The position numbers were made by a program, and so were the translations under genes. The notes under the pieces were generated by a model. The model had not been told where the DNA came from. It saw only the letters and a program-made list of their open reading frames with translations, and ran no database searches. 50,501 nucleotides of DNA, taken from NCBI GenBank assembly GCA_003551645.1, contig PUND01000005.1, positions 1 to 50,501 of the forward strand, given 5' to 3'. Below, piece by piece: positions 9,372 to 19,688 of this stretch (position 1 is its first letter; every line of letters starts with the position of its first letter). This stretch comes from Phycisphaerae bacterium (GTDB lineage Bacteria; Planctomycetota; Phycisphaerae; SM23-33).

Positions 9372-9932
9372 CTATGAAAATTCCTTGTCGGAGAACTCCT
9401 CGGTGGTGAAAAGATAGACCTCGGTATCGCCTTGTCGCCAGGCGTCGGCGGGCAGTCCCGCCTTGGTGGCGCAGCAATAGTTGAGAAACTCTTCCGCCGA
9501 CCAGCCCATCTCCGTGGCGACCTCCGGCAGGAAACAGCCCGACCGCGCACCCCGGATGACGTAGATGCCGTCCTTGCCGACCTCAAGCTGTTCAGGTTTG
9601 TCGGTCCGTTCCAGCGGCGACAGCACCGAGACCTGCACGGTCAGCCGGTCAAGCTCCTGCGGGGTGATGGGGTTGGCTACGAATCGCGGGTCCCTGGTGG
9701 CCGCGGAGGCCATTTCCACCACCATCTCCGCCAGCGACGCCGTGGGGTGGAACGTCCCTATACAGCCGCGAAGCCGCCCGGCGTTGGTCAGCGTCACGAA
9801 CACGCCGCGTTTCTCGGCAAGCACGCCCTGGGGGGCTTCCGCTTGCGGCAGCGGCTCGCCGTTGACCTCCGCCTCGACGGCCGCCCGCGCCAGCCGAAGC
9901 AACTCCGCTCGCTGCTCGTTGGGTATGGTCAT
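9372..9932 (-). CDS. AMMECR1-domain protein
   Basis: A 186-residue cytosolic protein with the invariant LRGCIGT motif (in GRLRGCIGTFHP), followed by DPRF and PITPQELDRLTVQVSVLS, which define the AMMECR1 family. ATG 9932 sits 8 nt after AAAGGAG on the minus strand; a GTG 6 bp upstream would be too close to that site. The molecular function of the family is not firmly established; in bacteria it is often found with MEMO1-like or radical SAM genes, but neither is here. It follows rpoD on the same strand after a gap of about 120 bp. Confidence 0.92.
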   Translation of the reverse strand: MTIPNEQRAELLRLARAAVEAEVNGEPLPQAEAPQGVLAEKRGVFVTLTNAGRLRGCIGTFHPTASLAEMVVEMASAATRDPRFVANPITPQELDRLTVQVSVLSPLERTDKPEQLEVGKDGIYVIRGARSGCFLPEVATEMGWSAEEFLNYCCATKAGLPADAWRQGDTEVYLFTTEEFSDKEFS

Positions 9933-10055
9933 GGGCACGGCTCCTTTCGTCTGCCGCCAAGCGTACCGCGCGGCCGTGGACTTAGAAAGGACTTCCGGCC
10001 CCTTCCCGCAACGGCCCCTCGGCCGCAGGGTGTCCCCCTGTCCGCCGGCTGTCGG

Positions 10056-11717
<1,662 letters not shown>

Positions 11718-11767
11718 CTATCGCTCCTCGGCGGTGGTTCTTAGCCGTCACTGGGTCCAAACGTAAT

Positions 11768-11797
11768 AATTTACGCGCGCAAAGGCGCTGAAGTCAA
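11768..11797 (-). promoter_or_regulatory. Predicted sigma-70 promoter of rpoD
   Basis: On the minus strand, TTGACT (plus coordinates 11792-11797), an 18-bp spacer and TAAATT (11768-11773) lie in the dnaG-rpoD gap. It would allow rpoD to be expressed without dnaG. Confidence 0.55.
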
Positions 11798-11850
11798 TGT
11801 CCCGGTCGAACCATTATACGAACCGGCCGACCGCCACCTCCCACTAAGCG

Positions 11851-13626
11851 TCAGACTATTCGTGGATGCCTGCGGGGGTCGGGGCTGCGATGGTGGTTCC
11901 CCAGCCGCCGCAGCGCCTCGTCGTCCAGCCGCCCGGAAGACTTCAACTCCTCCAGCTCGCGACGGTGTCGGCGACCCAACATGTATTCTACGGCTCCGTC
12001 AAGTGTCTGTTCATCGTTGCCGCGCCTCTCGCCCGCCGAGGCCAGCTCCGCGACAAGCGAGCCAAGCTCCGCCAGGTCTTCCCGCCCGAGCAGTTCCTCG
12101 ACCGCAAGGCGATCCCTGGCCGCCAGTTCCCAGACCGCCCCCGCCAGACGGCGCAGGGACGGCTCGGCGAAATCTTCGGGGCCGATTCGCTCGGCCGCAT
12201 GGTCGTAAAGCTCCGGCCGGCTCAGCAGGACCTCCAGGACCTGCCGCTCGGCAATGACGCCCCTGCCGACGCTTGTCTGCACTTCGGCCTGTGCCGCCTG
12301 ACGGGGCCGGCGGATCCGTCTGCCAAGGCGCCTCATCTGCTGCTGGATATCACGCAGGGGCACGTTAAGCAGGTGTGCAATGTGCTGGGCGAGCTGCCCG
12401 CGGCGAACCTCGTCGATGGCCCCGTAGGCCGAACACGAAACCACGAGGCGGAGAAAGTCCTCCATCGCCTGCTGTCGCTGCGCCGGCGACGCGTCGGCCC
12501 CGACCAGCGCCTCGCGCCGTCGCCGCCAGACGTACTCGATGGCGTCGGGCGCATCATCGGCGAGCCGGAGCAGCGCCTCCCCGCCCTCGGCAAGGCAGTA
12601 ATCGCAAGGGTCCTTGCCCGCCGGCACGGCCGCCACGCGCACGTCCAGCTTCTGGGCAAGGAACAACTCCAGCGCCCGTTCGCTGGCCGCGGCGCCCGCG
12701 GTATCGGCGTCGAATACAAGCACCGCCTCCCCGGCGAACCTCGCCAGCAGCCGGACGTGACGTTCGGTCAGCGACGTGCCGAGAGTCGCCACCACGTTGT
12801 CCAGCCCCTCCTGCAGCGGGATCAGGGCGTCCAAGTAGCCCTCGACCACAACCGCGCGGTTGCGTGAGACAATGCCCTGCCTGGCCCAGTTCAGCGCGTA
12901 TAGCTGGGAGGATTTGTCGTAGATGCTGGTTTCCGGGCTGTTGAGGTACTTGGCCTTCTGCTCGTCGCTCAGGGCGCGGCCGCCGAAGGCGATGACCCGA
13001 CCCTGCAAATCCAGTATGGGAAACATCAGGCGGTTGCGGAACCGGTCGTAGAACCCGCCGTCGTCACGTCGCGCCGCAAGCCCCGCGGCAACCAGAAGCT
13101 CCGCCGGGAGGCCGGCCTCGCCCGCGGCCTTGAGCAGCGCATCCCAGGCCTCCGGGGCGTAACCCAGGCCGAAACGCTCGATGGACTTATCACTCAGCCC
13201 CCTGCCGCGCGCGTATTCCAGGACATCCGAGCCGGACGGTGAAAACAGTTGCTTACGGTAGAAGCGAGCCGCGAAGGTACACGCACGAATGAGGTCGTTC
13301 TTCGACTGCCCGCGCGGCTCCGAGGTCCGCTCAGCCGGCAGCGGAATGTTCGCACGCTCGGCCAGTGCCCGAACCGCCTCCGGGAAGCTCAGCTTCTCCT
13401 GCTCCATCACGAACTGATAAACCCCGCCGCCGGCGCCGCACGCGAAGCACTTGTAAATCTGCTTGGCCGGCGAGACGTACATCGACGGGCTGTGGTCGTC
13501 GTGGAACGGGCAAAGCCCCACGTACTCCTTGCCGCGCTTCGTCAGCGCGACGACCTCCGAGACCAGGTCCACGATGTCGGTCGATTGGGCGACCTGCTGG
13601 ATAAATTGCTCGGAAAACTGCGGCAC
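11851..13626 (-). CDS. dnaG: DNA primase
   Basis: The primase makes RNA primers at the replication fork. The 591-residue protein has the N-terminal CHC2 zinc ribbon (LCPFHDDHSPSMYV, then YKCFACGAGG), the RNA polymerase/TOPRIM core with VVVEGYLDAL (catalytic Glu) and VLVFDADTAG (metal-binding Asp residues), and a helical C-terminal region that normally contacts the DnaB helicase. GTG 13626 is preceded by AGGAG with short spacing. Upstream on the same strand lie a small membrane protein, RNase H and a zinc-ribbon protein; downstream lies rpoD. Confidence 0.97.
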   Translation of the reverse strand: MPQFSEQFIQQVAQSTDIVDLVSEVVALTKRGKEYVGLCPFHDDHSPSMYVSPAKQIYKCFACGAGGGVYQFVMEQEKLSFPEAVRALAERANIPLPAERTSEPRGQSKNDLIRACTFAARFYRKQLFSPSGSDVLEYARGRGLSDKSIERFGLGYAPEAWDALLKAAGEAGLPAELLVAAGLAARRDDGGFYDRFRNRLMFPILDLQGRVIAFGGRALSDEQKAKYLNSPETSIYDKSSQLYALNWARQGIVSRNRAVVVEGYLDALIPLQEGLDNVVATLGTSLTERHVRLLARFAGEAVLVFDADTAGAAASERALELFLAQKLDVRVAAVPAGKDPCDYCLAEGGEALLRLADDAPDAIEYVWRRRREALVGADASPAQRQQAMEDFLRLVVSCSAYGAIDEVRRGQLAQHIAHLLNVPLRDIQQQMRRLGRRIRRPRQAAQAEVQTSVGRGVIAERQVLEVLLSRPELYDHAAERIGPEDFAEPSLRRLAGAVWELAARDRLAVEELLGREDLAELGSLVAELASAGERRGNDEQTLDGAVEYMLGRRHRRELEELKSSGRLDDEALRRLGNHHRSPDPRRHPRIV

Positions 13627-13762
13627 GATAACTCCTGTGCATTTACGTCAGACAGGCCCGTAAGCCGGTCCGATATCCCGAAGCCGGCTCGACCCGATCG
13701 CCGAGTTTATCGCAATAACAACGCCTCGCAACCGGCCTTTCGTGCGGGCCTCCGAGGACCGT

Positions 13763-14413
13763 TCACACCCGCCCACGCGCTTCGACAGCCGCCGGCCTCG
13801 GCGGCGTCCTGCTCCTGCCGCGACGGATCAGCGTCACGACCAGCAACACCACCCCCGCCAGCAGACCCGCGCCGGCCGCAGCGAAGCCCCCGAACATCCG
13901 CGCCACGACGCCCGCGACGGAATGCCGCCCCACCGCCAGCACTATCGGCGCCTGGCCGGTGTCGTCATACGCCGCCTCGAGCGAATAAACGCCAACACGT
14001 TCGGCGTCAAACGACCATAATTTTACGCCCGCGCGGTCGTCGCCGACAGAGTATGTCATCTCCCCGGCCGGCGACCGCAGCTCCATAAGCCGGCCGTCCG
14101 GGTCGGTGACGGTAGTGTTCAGTCCCGACGGCGGCGAGCGGTCGTTTCTGTAAGTCCGCCCGTCAACTGTGCCGCGATATTCGTGGTATATCCTGTATCT
14201 TCCCGGCTCGGCCACCTGAAACTCAATCCGTCCGGGAACGACCAGCCGTTCCATGTCATCCTGGAGCATCATCACGACGGCCTGGTATATCAGCCATCCG
14301 CCGGCCAGCAACCCGGCCAGGAACACAAGCCCGGCCAGCCAGTATCCCGCGGTCCCCGCCCCGCCGGCGTCGTAATCAGGCCGGTGCATCGTGTCTGTGG
14401 GGATGGTCGCCAT
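13763..14413 (-). CDS. Two-helix membrane protein of unknown function
   Basis: A protein of about 216 residues from ATG 14413, or 230 from GTG 14455; neither start has a strong ribosome binding site. One membrane helix lies near the N-terminus (YWLAGLVFLAGLLAGGWLIY) and a second near the C-terminus (a Gly/Ala/Val/Leu stretch ending ahead of RRGRSR). Between them is an outside domain of roughly 110 residues with many beta-type strands (RYRIYHEYRG, then GVYSLEAAY) and no catalytic motif that I recognise. The arrangement resembles proteins with an extracytoplasmic beta-sandwich. It lies in a gene run between RNase H and dnaG, but nothing in it links it to replication. Confidence 0.75.
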   Translation of the reverse strand: MATIPTDTMHRPDYDAGGAGTAGYWLAGLVFLAGLLAGGWLIYQAVVMMLQDDMERLVVPGRIEFQVAEPGRYRIYHEYRGTVDGRTYRNDRSPPSGLNTTVTDPDGRLMELRSPAGEMTYSVGDDRAGVKLWSFDAERVGVYSLEAAYDDTGQAPIVLAVGRHSVAGVVARMFGGFAAAGAGLLAGVVLLVVTLIRRGRSRTPPRPAAVEARGRV

Positions 14414-14461
14414 TTGTCCTGTCCGCTCCGAGATGAAATGCACGTCTGCTTCCACAGAATC

Positions 14462-14908
14462 TCATGATTCGGTGGCTTCGTCAACGTCACGCTTGAGATT
14501 CATCGCGCGGTTCGCCAGCCGGTCGGCGGCGGCGTTATGCTCCCGCCGAACGTGTCGAAATGAGCATTTTCCAAACCGGCCCGCCAGCCGCAGGGCCTGG
14601 GCGTGAAGCGGCGCCAGCCCGCTGTTGCGGACACGGTACTCGCCGTTCATCTGCCTGACCAGCAGTTCCGAATCGCTGACGACTTCCACTTCACCTGCGC
14701 CTAGTTCGGCCGCGCGCTCCAGCCCGGCAAGCAGCCCGCGATACTCCGCGACGTTGTTCGTCGCCTTGCCCAGGTACACACCGAACTCCTGCAGCACCTG
14801 GGAGTCGGAAGCATCACGGATAACAACGCCCGCGCCGGCGAGTCCTGGGTTGCCCCGCGAGCCGCCGTCCACCTCCACCCGAAGCCGCAAATCACCCTTA
14901 TCGCCCAT
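14462..14908 (-). CDS. RNase HI-type ribonuclease
   Basis: This enzyme cleaves the RNA strand of RNA-DNA hybrids. The 148-residue protein has the first catalytic Asp in VEVDGGSRGNPG, the Glu in NNVAEYRGLL, the second Asp in VVSDSELLVRQMNGEY, and the C-terminal His/Asp block REHNAAADRLAN. It lacks the basic handle of E. coli RnhA and fits the short family common in Gram-positives and Planctomycetota. ATG 14908 is 9 nt after GGAGG; longer in-frame versions would overlap the upstream gene. It starts 25 bp after the zinc-ribbon gene. Confidence 0.93.
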   Translation of the reverse strand: MGDKGDLRLRVEVDGGSRGNPGLAGAGVVIRDASDSQVLQEFGVYLGKATNNVAEYRGLLAGLERAAELGAGEVEVVSDSELLVRQMNGEYRVRNSGLAPLHAQALRLAGRFGKCSFRHVRREHNAAADRLANRAMNLKRDVDEATES

Positions 14909-14933
14909 CAATCCGGTCCTCCGGAGCGGCCTT

Positions 14934-15686
14934 TCAATCCGTTCGAGCTTCTTCCTGCCGCGGCTCCAAGTAGAGTATCCGCCCGCAGTTGTCACACGTG
15001 CGTATCTCGTCGCGGGTCTGAAGAGCGTTGACGTGCTCGGCCGTCAGCGACATATAACAACCCCCGCAGACATAGGTGTGCGGGGGCTTCTTTCCGTGGA
15101 CCTCTATCTGGGCCATCGCCTCGCCGTCGTAGTTTTCGGCGATGCGTTCGAACTTCGCCAGTTCATCGGGCGGGACGGCCTGGGCGGCCTCGGCCCGTTT
15201 GGCGCTGAGTTCCTCGATCATCTCGTTGAGGCGATCGACCTCGGCCTGACTGGCCTGGCGGATTTCCTCCAGCCGTTTGTTCTCGTTCTCGATCCGCTGG
15301 CGGATCTGCTGAAGCTCCTCGTTAAGCGACTCAACCTCCTGCATCGCCTTCAGAGCCGCCTCTTCGGTCTTGGAGTTGTCCGCCTTGATGGTGTTGATCC
15401 GCGTGAGGACCCCCGCGTATTCCTTGTTCGTCCGGGCATTGTTCAGAGAAACACGAAGCCGGGAGACTTCCTCTTCCCGGCTCTTAAGCTCCAGGTCCAG
15501 CTCATCCGCCTGCCGACGTTTCTGCATTATCAGATCGTGCGTCTGCTGCTCAACATCCCGAAGCTGCTCTATTTCCTTTTCCTGCACCCGGACCGCTCGC
15601 CGGCGTGATCCCAGACGACGTCTGACCTGGGCTAATTCTGTCTCAACGGATTGAAGGCGTAGTAAACCGGCCAGCACCTGTCCCAT
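14934..15686 (-). CDS. C4-type zinc-ribbon coiled-coil protein
   Basis: A 250-residue soluble protein. The first 190 residues are a long alpha-helical coiled coil rich in Glu, Arg, Gln and Leu. The C-terminus is a four-cysteine zinc ribbon (VCGGCYMSL, then TCDNCGRILYLE). This is the zf-RING_7/CT398-like family, which often lies beside RNase H genes, as here. Its biochemical role is unsettled; nucleic acid binding or an adaptor role is plausible. It is the first gene of the minus-strand run that leads through RNase H to dnaG and rpoD, and a promoter at 15725-15752 lies 39 bp upstream. Confidence 0.9.
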   Translation of the reverse strand: MGQVLAGLLRLQSVETELAQVRRRLGSRRRAVRVQEKEIEQLRDVEQQTHDLIMQKRRQADELDLELKSREEEVSRLRVSLNNARTNKEYAGVLTRINTIKADNSKTEEAALKAMQEVESLNEELQQIRQRIENENKRLEEIRQASQAEVDRLNEMIEELSAKRAEAAQAVPPDELAKFERIAENYDGEAMAQIEVHGKKPPHTYVCGGCYMSLTAEHVNALQTRDEIRTCDNCGRILYLEPRQEEARTD

Positions 15687-15724
15687 ACACAGACCCTCTT
15701 CACTTTTGAACCATCGAAACTTCC

Positions 15725-15752
15725 ATTATGTCCCTACCGGTCCGAAGTTCAA
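15725..15752 (-). promoter_or_regulatory. Predicted promoter of the zinc-ribbon to dnaG gene run
   Basis: On the minus strand TTGAAC (15747-15752) and CATAAT (15725-15730) are separated by 16 bp, just upstream of the zinc-ribbon gene. Confidence 0.5.
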
Positions 15753-15759
15753 GTACTTT

Positions 15760-15776
15760 TCGAGAACGCTTCTCGA
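15760..15776. other. Perfect 7-bp palindrome upstream of the promoter
   Basis: TCGAGAA, CGC, TTCTCGA forms a perfect inverted repeat 8 bp upstream of the -35 box. It lacks a T tract in the mntP direction, so it is more likely an operator or an RNA-end hairpin than a rho-independent terminator. Confidence 0.4.
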
Positions 15777-15930
15777 GCGGCCGCGAAATGTCGGACCGAC
15801 GGCAACCTCCCCCGCACGGCCGGAGCTTGCCCCCATGCCCGCCATCAGTGGCCTCCCAGGTTCCGAGGACGCAGTGTTTGTCGTAAACGGCGAATTCCGG
15901 GGCGTCCGGCTCGTGGCTGTCGCAAGTCAA

Positions 15931-16515
15931 CTAGATCAACAGAAAGGCGATTCCCAGGCCCATCAGAATGAGTGCACCGGTGATTTCGGCGGCTCGGCCG
16001 AAGGCCTTGCCCGCCTGCTTCCCGATGGTGACGCCGAGCACGGACATGCCGGCCGCGACGGCGCCGATGATGACGCTGGCGGTATATATCTGCTCGCCCC
16101 GCAGCCCCAGCGAGAAACCGGCCACCAGGGCGTCTATGCTGGTGGCGAACGCGAGCATCAGCAGCGAACAGCCGCGGGTCGGGTCGCGGCGGTGGTGGGT
16201 GATGCGACGCTCGATGGCCTCCTCGGCCTCATCCGCAAGGGCCGGTCCCGCGCGGATGGCCTCTATGAGCATCTTCAGTCCCAGCGCGAATATCATCGCC
16301 GCGGCCACGTACGTCCCGATCGCCTGCAGCGGCCCAGCCAGCCGTCTGCCGGCCAGCCAGCCGAGTATCGGCATGAAGAACTGGAACAGCCCCATGTGCA
16401 GCGCCAGCCGGAAGGTCCGCCTCCGCCCGTGCCAGCGCACGCCGACGGCGGCCGATACGCTCATGGCGTCGGCCCCCAGTCCAACGGCCAGTCCTGCGAC
16501 GCTGAGAATATGCAC
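15931..16515 (-). CDS. mntP: Manganese efflux pump MntP
   Basis: A 194-residue inner-membrane exporter of Mn2+. Six hydrophobic helices are visible, in two repeats each with a conserved acidic motif: GLGADAMSVSAAVG near the N-terminus and ATSIDALVAGFSLG in the second half, both characteristic of MntP (YebN). The central loop is charged (ADEAEEAIERRITHHRRD). The GTG start at 16515 has no strong ribosome binding site. Only about 30 bp separate it from the upstream FAD gene, which leaves no room for a manganese riboswitch; it may be read through from that gene. Confidence 0.93.
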   Translation of the reverse strand: MHILSVAGLAVGLGADAMSVSAAVGVRWHGRRRTFRLALHMGLFQFFMPILGWLAGRRLAGPLQAIGTYVAAAMIFALGLKMLIEAIRAGPALADEAEEAIERRITHHRRDPTRGCSLLMLAFATSIDALVAGFSLGLRGEQIYTASVIIGAVAAGMSVLGVTIGKQAGKAFGRAAEITGALILMGLGIAFLLI

Positions 16516-16547
16516 TTGCCTGGTTTCCGGAACTGCTCAGTAGCCGC

Positions 16548-18593
16548 CTATATCCTGTAAATCCCGCCCTCGCGGAACTCGGCCCACGCCGGCTCGAAGG
16601 CGATGTCCCGGTCGGGGATGGGTCGCGGGGCGTCGTCGCGGACGTCGAAAAGGTGCTCGGCATCCTGGTTGTAAGCCACTGTCAGGATGTGCCCTTTGAG
16701 CTTTTCGTTTTCCGGTTTGAATCTGTATGGGTCGCCCGTCTCCGGGTCGAGCAACCCGGGGTGCATCCGCTCGCCGTCGGCATCGAGTATGCAATGGCTG
16801 CCCCTGCTGCCGACGTCGCGGTCAAACATGGCGCAGATAGCCCGCAGCATGGCCGCGTGGGTCAGCGCCTGTTGTATGGTGCGGACGACCGCCGGCAGGT
16901 CTGCCGGCGAAGACGCCTTCAAGGCGCCCTCGCGCAGCTTGCGATACTGTTCGGCGGCGGCCTTGAGCGCCTCGGCCGCCGGGGCCGCCGAGCGCAGATG
17001 GGCGCCGCAGCGGGTCATCCGCTTGCGGATTTCGTCCATCGCCTCATCGCAGGTGGTCTCGCCGTCGCCGATAAGCCACTTCAGCCGTTCCACCATCTGC
17101 TCGGCGGCCGGAACGATTGTCCCGTCCAGGTCGTCGATGGGCGGTTCGTCGGCCCCATAGACCGCGGCGATATACTCCGCCGCCCGCATCGCGCCGACCT
17201 GCCCGGCGTTCAAGGCCGAGCCGCCCGGCCGCTTGACGCCGTGCGTGCCGGCCATCTCTCCGATGACGAACGTGTGCGGGACGCTGCTCTGCCACCACTT
17301 GTCCACGGCGAAGCCGCCGTTCATGTGCTGGGCGCAAACGGCAATCTCCAGCGGCTCGGCATGCAGGTCTATGCCGTTTTCGGCGTAAAGATCTATCGCA
17401 GGCGGGTTCATGTGCGCCAGCCGCTCGATGGGCGTTTCCTGCAGCGCCCCGGCGCGGTGGAGATACTCACGGGCCTCTGCACCGAGATGGTCGATTCGGA
17501 ATGGCTCCCAGCCGTCGGCGCCGACAGGGTTTTCCAGAAAATCCATCCACACCCGCCTGCCTCGCACGACCGTTTCCTGATGGACGGCCATGTCCACAAG
17601 CGACGACTGATACCCGGTAACCCGCTGGGCGTCGAAGGGCCACTGGTAGCCCTTCAGGAAGATGTCGGTGGCCATGGTGGCGGTGTCGGGGAAGTACTCG
17701 GTGAGGAACTCCCGCTGGTCGCCGCCGTCGGCGTCGGTGGAGAATATCCGCGGCACGACCTGCATGTAAGTTCCCGATACGTTCCAGCGGTGCTTGATGC
17801 TCGCGAGGCCGTACTGGCTCTCGGTGAGGTTGCAGGCCTCCAGCCCGGCCTCGAAAGCCGGGCCGTGGATGCCCCACTGCCCGCGCGGATAGACGGTGGT
17901 GGCGTACAGCTCACCCGGCCCGCCGGCGGCAAGTATGAAGTTTTCGGCGACGAACAACGACAGGGCCAGCTCGTCGTCCGCGGTCGCGGCCAGATCGAAG
18001 CAGGCGGCGGCCATGATGCGCCGCTGAGGACCTTCACCGACGGTCAGCAGCTTCGCCAGAGGGTGTTGATCGACGATGCGTATTCCGAGCCGCTCGGCCT
18101 CATCCTGGAGCCGGTGGCTCATGAACCGGCTGGTCTTCGGCCCGGCCGATGTGCCGCGCTGGAGCGGATCGTGGTCGGTCTTGTACCCGGAGAACGCGCC
18201 GTAAGGCCCGTGCGGGAACGGAACGCCAAGCTCTACTAGGTTGAAGAACCCCCGCAGCGAGCAGACGCCCTCGACAAGGGCGGTGTCGCCGTGGCAGGCG
18301 CCGCCGGCGGTGAGCGTCTCGGCGAATTCCCTGGCGGTGTCGCCCACGCGCGGGCTTGTGCCCATCTTGTAGTAGGTCTGCTTGTCCGAGCCGCTCATCC
18401 GCGAGGCCCCCAGGGGCAGCCCGCCGGTTACGACGACCACCTTCTCGGCGGCTAGCTCGACGCCCAGTGCCCTCCAGTTTCGCACCAGTTGCACGGCCGC
18501 GGCCATCCCGGCCGCCCCCGCGCCGAGTACAACCGTGTTCACGCACGTTACGGGTATCTGCTGGTCGGCTGTCTTCAGTGTCGTCTGCCGCAT
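16548..18593 (-). CDS. FAD-dependent oxidoreductase (succinate dehydrogenase/fumarate reductase flavoprotein-like)
   Basis: A 681-residue protein with an N-terminal dinucleotide-binding site (VVLGAGAAGMAAAVQL, about residues 22-37), a middle FAD domain (LAAGGPGELYATTVYPRG), and a late block with the FAD-contacting GEMAGTHGVKRPGGSALNAG. The C-terminal part is helical and then rich in Asp and Pro. The overall plan matches flavoproteins of the fumarate reductase group, but the catalytic Arg/His set of true fumarate reductase cannot be assigned, and no iron-sulfur or membrane subunits follow. Downstream of an SDR gene on the same strand, it may oxidise a sugar or sugar acid (inference). Confidence 0.85.
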   Translation of the reverse strand: MRQTTLKTADQQIPVTCVNTVVLGAGAAGMAAAVQLVRNWRALGVELAAEKVVVVTGGLPLGASRMSGSDKQTYYKMGTSPRVGDTAREFAETLTAGGACHGDTALVEGVCSLRGFFNLVELGVPFPHGPYGAFSGYKTDHDPLQRGTSAGPKTSRFMSHRLQDEAERLGIRIVDQHPLAKLLTVGEGPQRRIMAAACFDLAATADDELALSLFVAENFILAAGGPGELYATTVYPRGQWGIHGPAFEAGLEACNLTESQYGLASIKHRWNVSGTYMQVVPRIFSTDADGGDQREFLTEYFPDTATMATDIFLKGYQWPFDAQRVTGYQSSLVDMAVHQETVVRGRRVWMDFLENPVGADGWEPFRIDHLGAEAREYLHRAGALQETPIERLAHMNPPAIDLYAENGIDLHAEPLEIAVCAQHMNGGFAVDKWWQSSVPHTFVIGEMAGTHGVKRPGGSALNAGQVGAMRAAEYIAAVYGADEPPIDDLDGTIVPAAEQMVERLKWLIGDGETTCDEAMDEIRKRMTRCGAHLRSAAPAAEALKAAAEQYRKLREGALKASSPADLPAVVRTIQQALTHAAMLRAICAMFDRDVGSRGSHCILDADGERMHPGLLDPETGDPYRFKPENEKLKGHILTVAYNQDAEHLFDVRDDAPRPIPDRDIAFEPAWAEFREGGIYRI

Positions 18594-18727
18594 GGTCCTG
18601 TCCGTTCATTTATCAGGGGTCTGGCCCGTCGGCGGCGCCGAGAGCGAATGTTGCGGTGATTGTAGCAGGGTGCCACGGATGCTTCCGGTGCTTACTGTTC
18701 CGCGAGGGCCGATACGAATAGGCCGGC

Positions 18728-19489
18728 TCAAAGCCGCTGCACGTGGAAGCCGCCGTCAACGTTGATGATCTCACCGGTGGAGAACTTAAGCTCGCCTCTT
18801 GCGCAGACGGCCACCGCGCCGGCGACGTCGGCGGGCTGCCCCCAGCGGCGTATGGGCGTAAGCCCCTCGGCGATGAGCTTGTCGTACTTGTCCTTAACCG
18901 TGGAGGTCATGTCGGTAGCGATGATTCCAGGGCGAATCTCATAGACCCCGATGCCGAAATCGGCCAGCCGGGTAGCCCAGAGCTGCGTCGCCATCGAGAC
19001 CCCCGCCTTCGACAGGCAGTATTCGCCGCGTGAGGGGCTTGCGGTGTAGGAACTCATTGAGCCGATGTTGACGATGCACATCCAGTCGTCGCAACTCTCG
19101 CGGCGGCGTATCATCCAGTTCGCGACATGCTGGGTCAGGAAGTACGGGCCTTTGAGATTGATGCCCATGACGCGGTCGTAGCTTTCCTCGGTCGCTTCGA
19201 GGATATCGGCCCGCACCTTCGGCGCGACGCCGGCGTTGTTTACCAGCACATCCAGCCGGCCGAAGGTCCTATCAATCCGCTCCAGCAGTTTTTCGCGATC
19301 TTCGGCTCTGGTGACGTCGCCGACGATGCCGAGGCCCTTCCTTCCGGCGGCCTCGACCGCCCGGACCGACTCCGTCGGCTCGAGCACATCCAGAACCGCC
19401 ACATCCATCCCGCCGGCGGCAAGCTCGGCCGCGATGGCGGCCCCTATACCACGGGCCGCGCCGGTAACAAGAGCTACAGGTGCGTCCAT
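18728..19489 (-). CDS. SDR-family NAD(P)-dependent oxidoreductase
   Basis: A 253-residue short-chain dehydrogenase with the classical TGAARGIG cofactor loop, the NNAG motif, the catalytic Ser (NIGSMSSYTAS) and the YxxxK pair (EYCLSKAG), and IRPGIIATDM after it. The C-terminal INVDGGFHV is typical of FabG-like enzymes. Annotation as 3-ketoacyl-ACP reductase would be generic; fab genes are absent here, and the neighbouring FAD oxidoreductase, 134 bp downstream on the same strand, points to a two-step oxidation pathway of a small alcohol or sugar (inference). Confidence 0.92.
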   Translation of the reverse strand: MDAPVALVTGAARGIGAAIAAELAAGGMDVAVLDVLEPTESVRAVEAAGRKGLGIVGDVTRAEDREKLLERIDRTFGRLDVLVNNAGVAPKVRADILEATEESYDRVMGINLKGPYFLTQHVANWMIRRRESCDDWMCIVNIGSMSSYTASPSRGEYCLSKAGVSMATQLWATRLADFGIGVYEIRPGIIATDMTSTVKDKYDKLIAEGLTPIRRWGQPADVAGAVAVCARGELKFSTGEIINVDGGFHVQRL

Positions 19490-19559
19490 TGGGTCTCCTT
19501 TGGCTGTAATGGGCGATTACTCAGAGGATTATTCATCACCGGCGGCGGGCTGTCAAATC

Positions 19560-19577
19560 TCCCGCCGATTGGCGGGA
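19560..19577. other. Hairpin in the divergent SDR/regulator intergenic region
   Basis: TCCCGCC, GATT, GGCGGGA forms a perfect 7-bp stem with a 4-nt loop between two divergent genes, 29 bp upstream of the predicted promoter of the regulator gene. It could be an operator shared by both genes. Confidence 0.35.
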
Positions 19578-19606
19578 AATTTCCCCCATTCCGGCGGTTT
19601 TTGGTA

Positions 19607-19635
19607 GTGACATGCGTTTGCATTTGTCCGATAAT
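19607..19635 (+). promoter_or_regulatory. Predicted promoter of the HTH-receiver gene
   Basis: GTGACA (19607-19612), 17 bp, GATAAT (19630-19635), about 54 bp before the start codon, in a locally A+T-rich stretch. Confidence 0.6.
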
Positions 19636-19688
19636 ATTAAAGTCCACAATACTTGTGGGGCAGTAACCTGGCAAAACGGGAATGCCTG

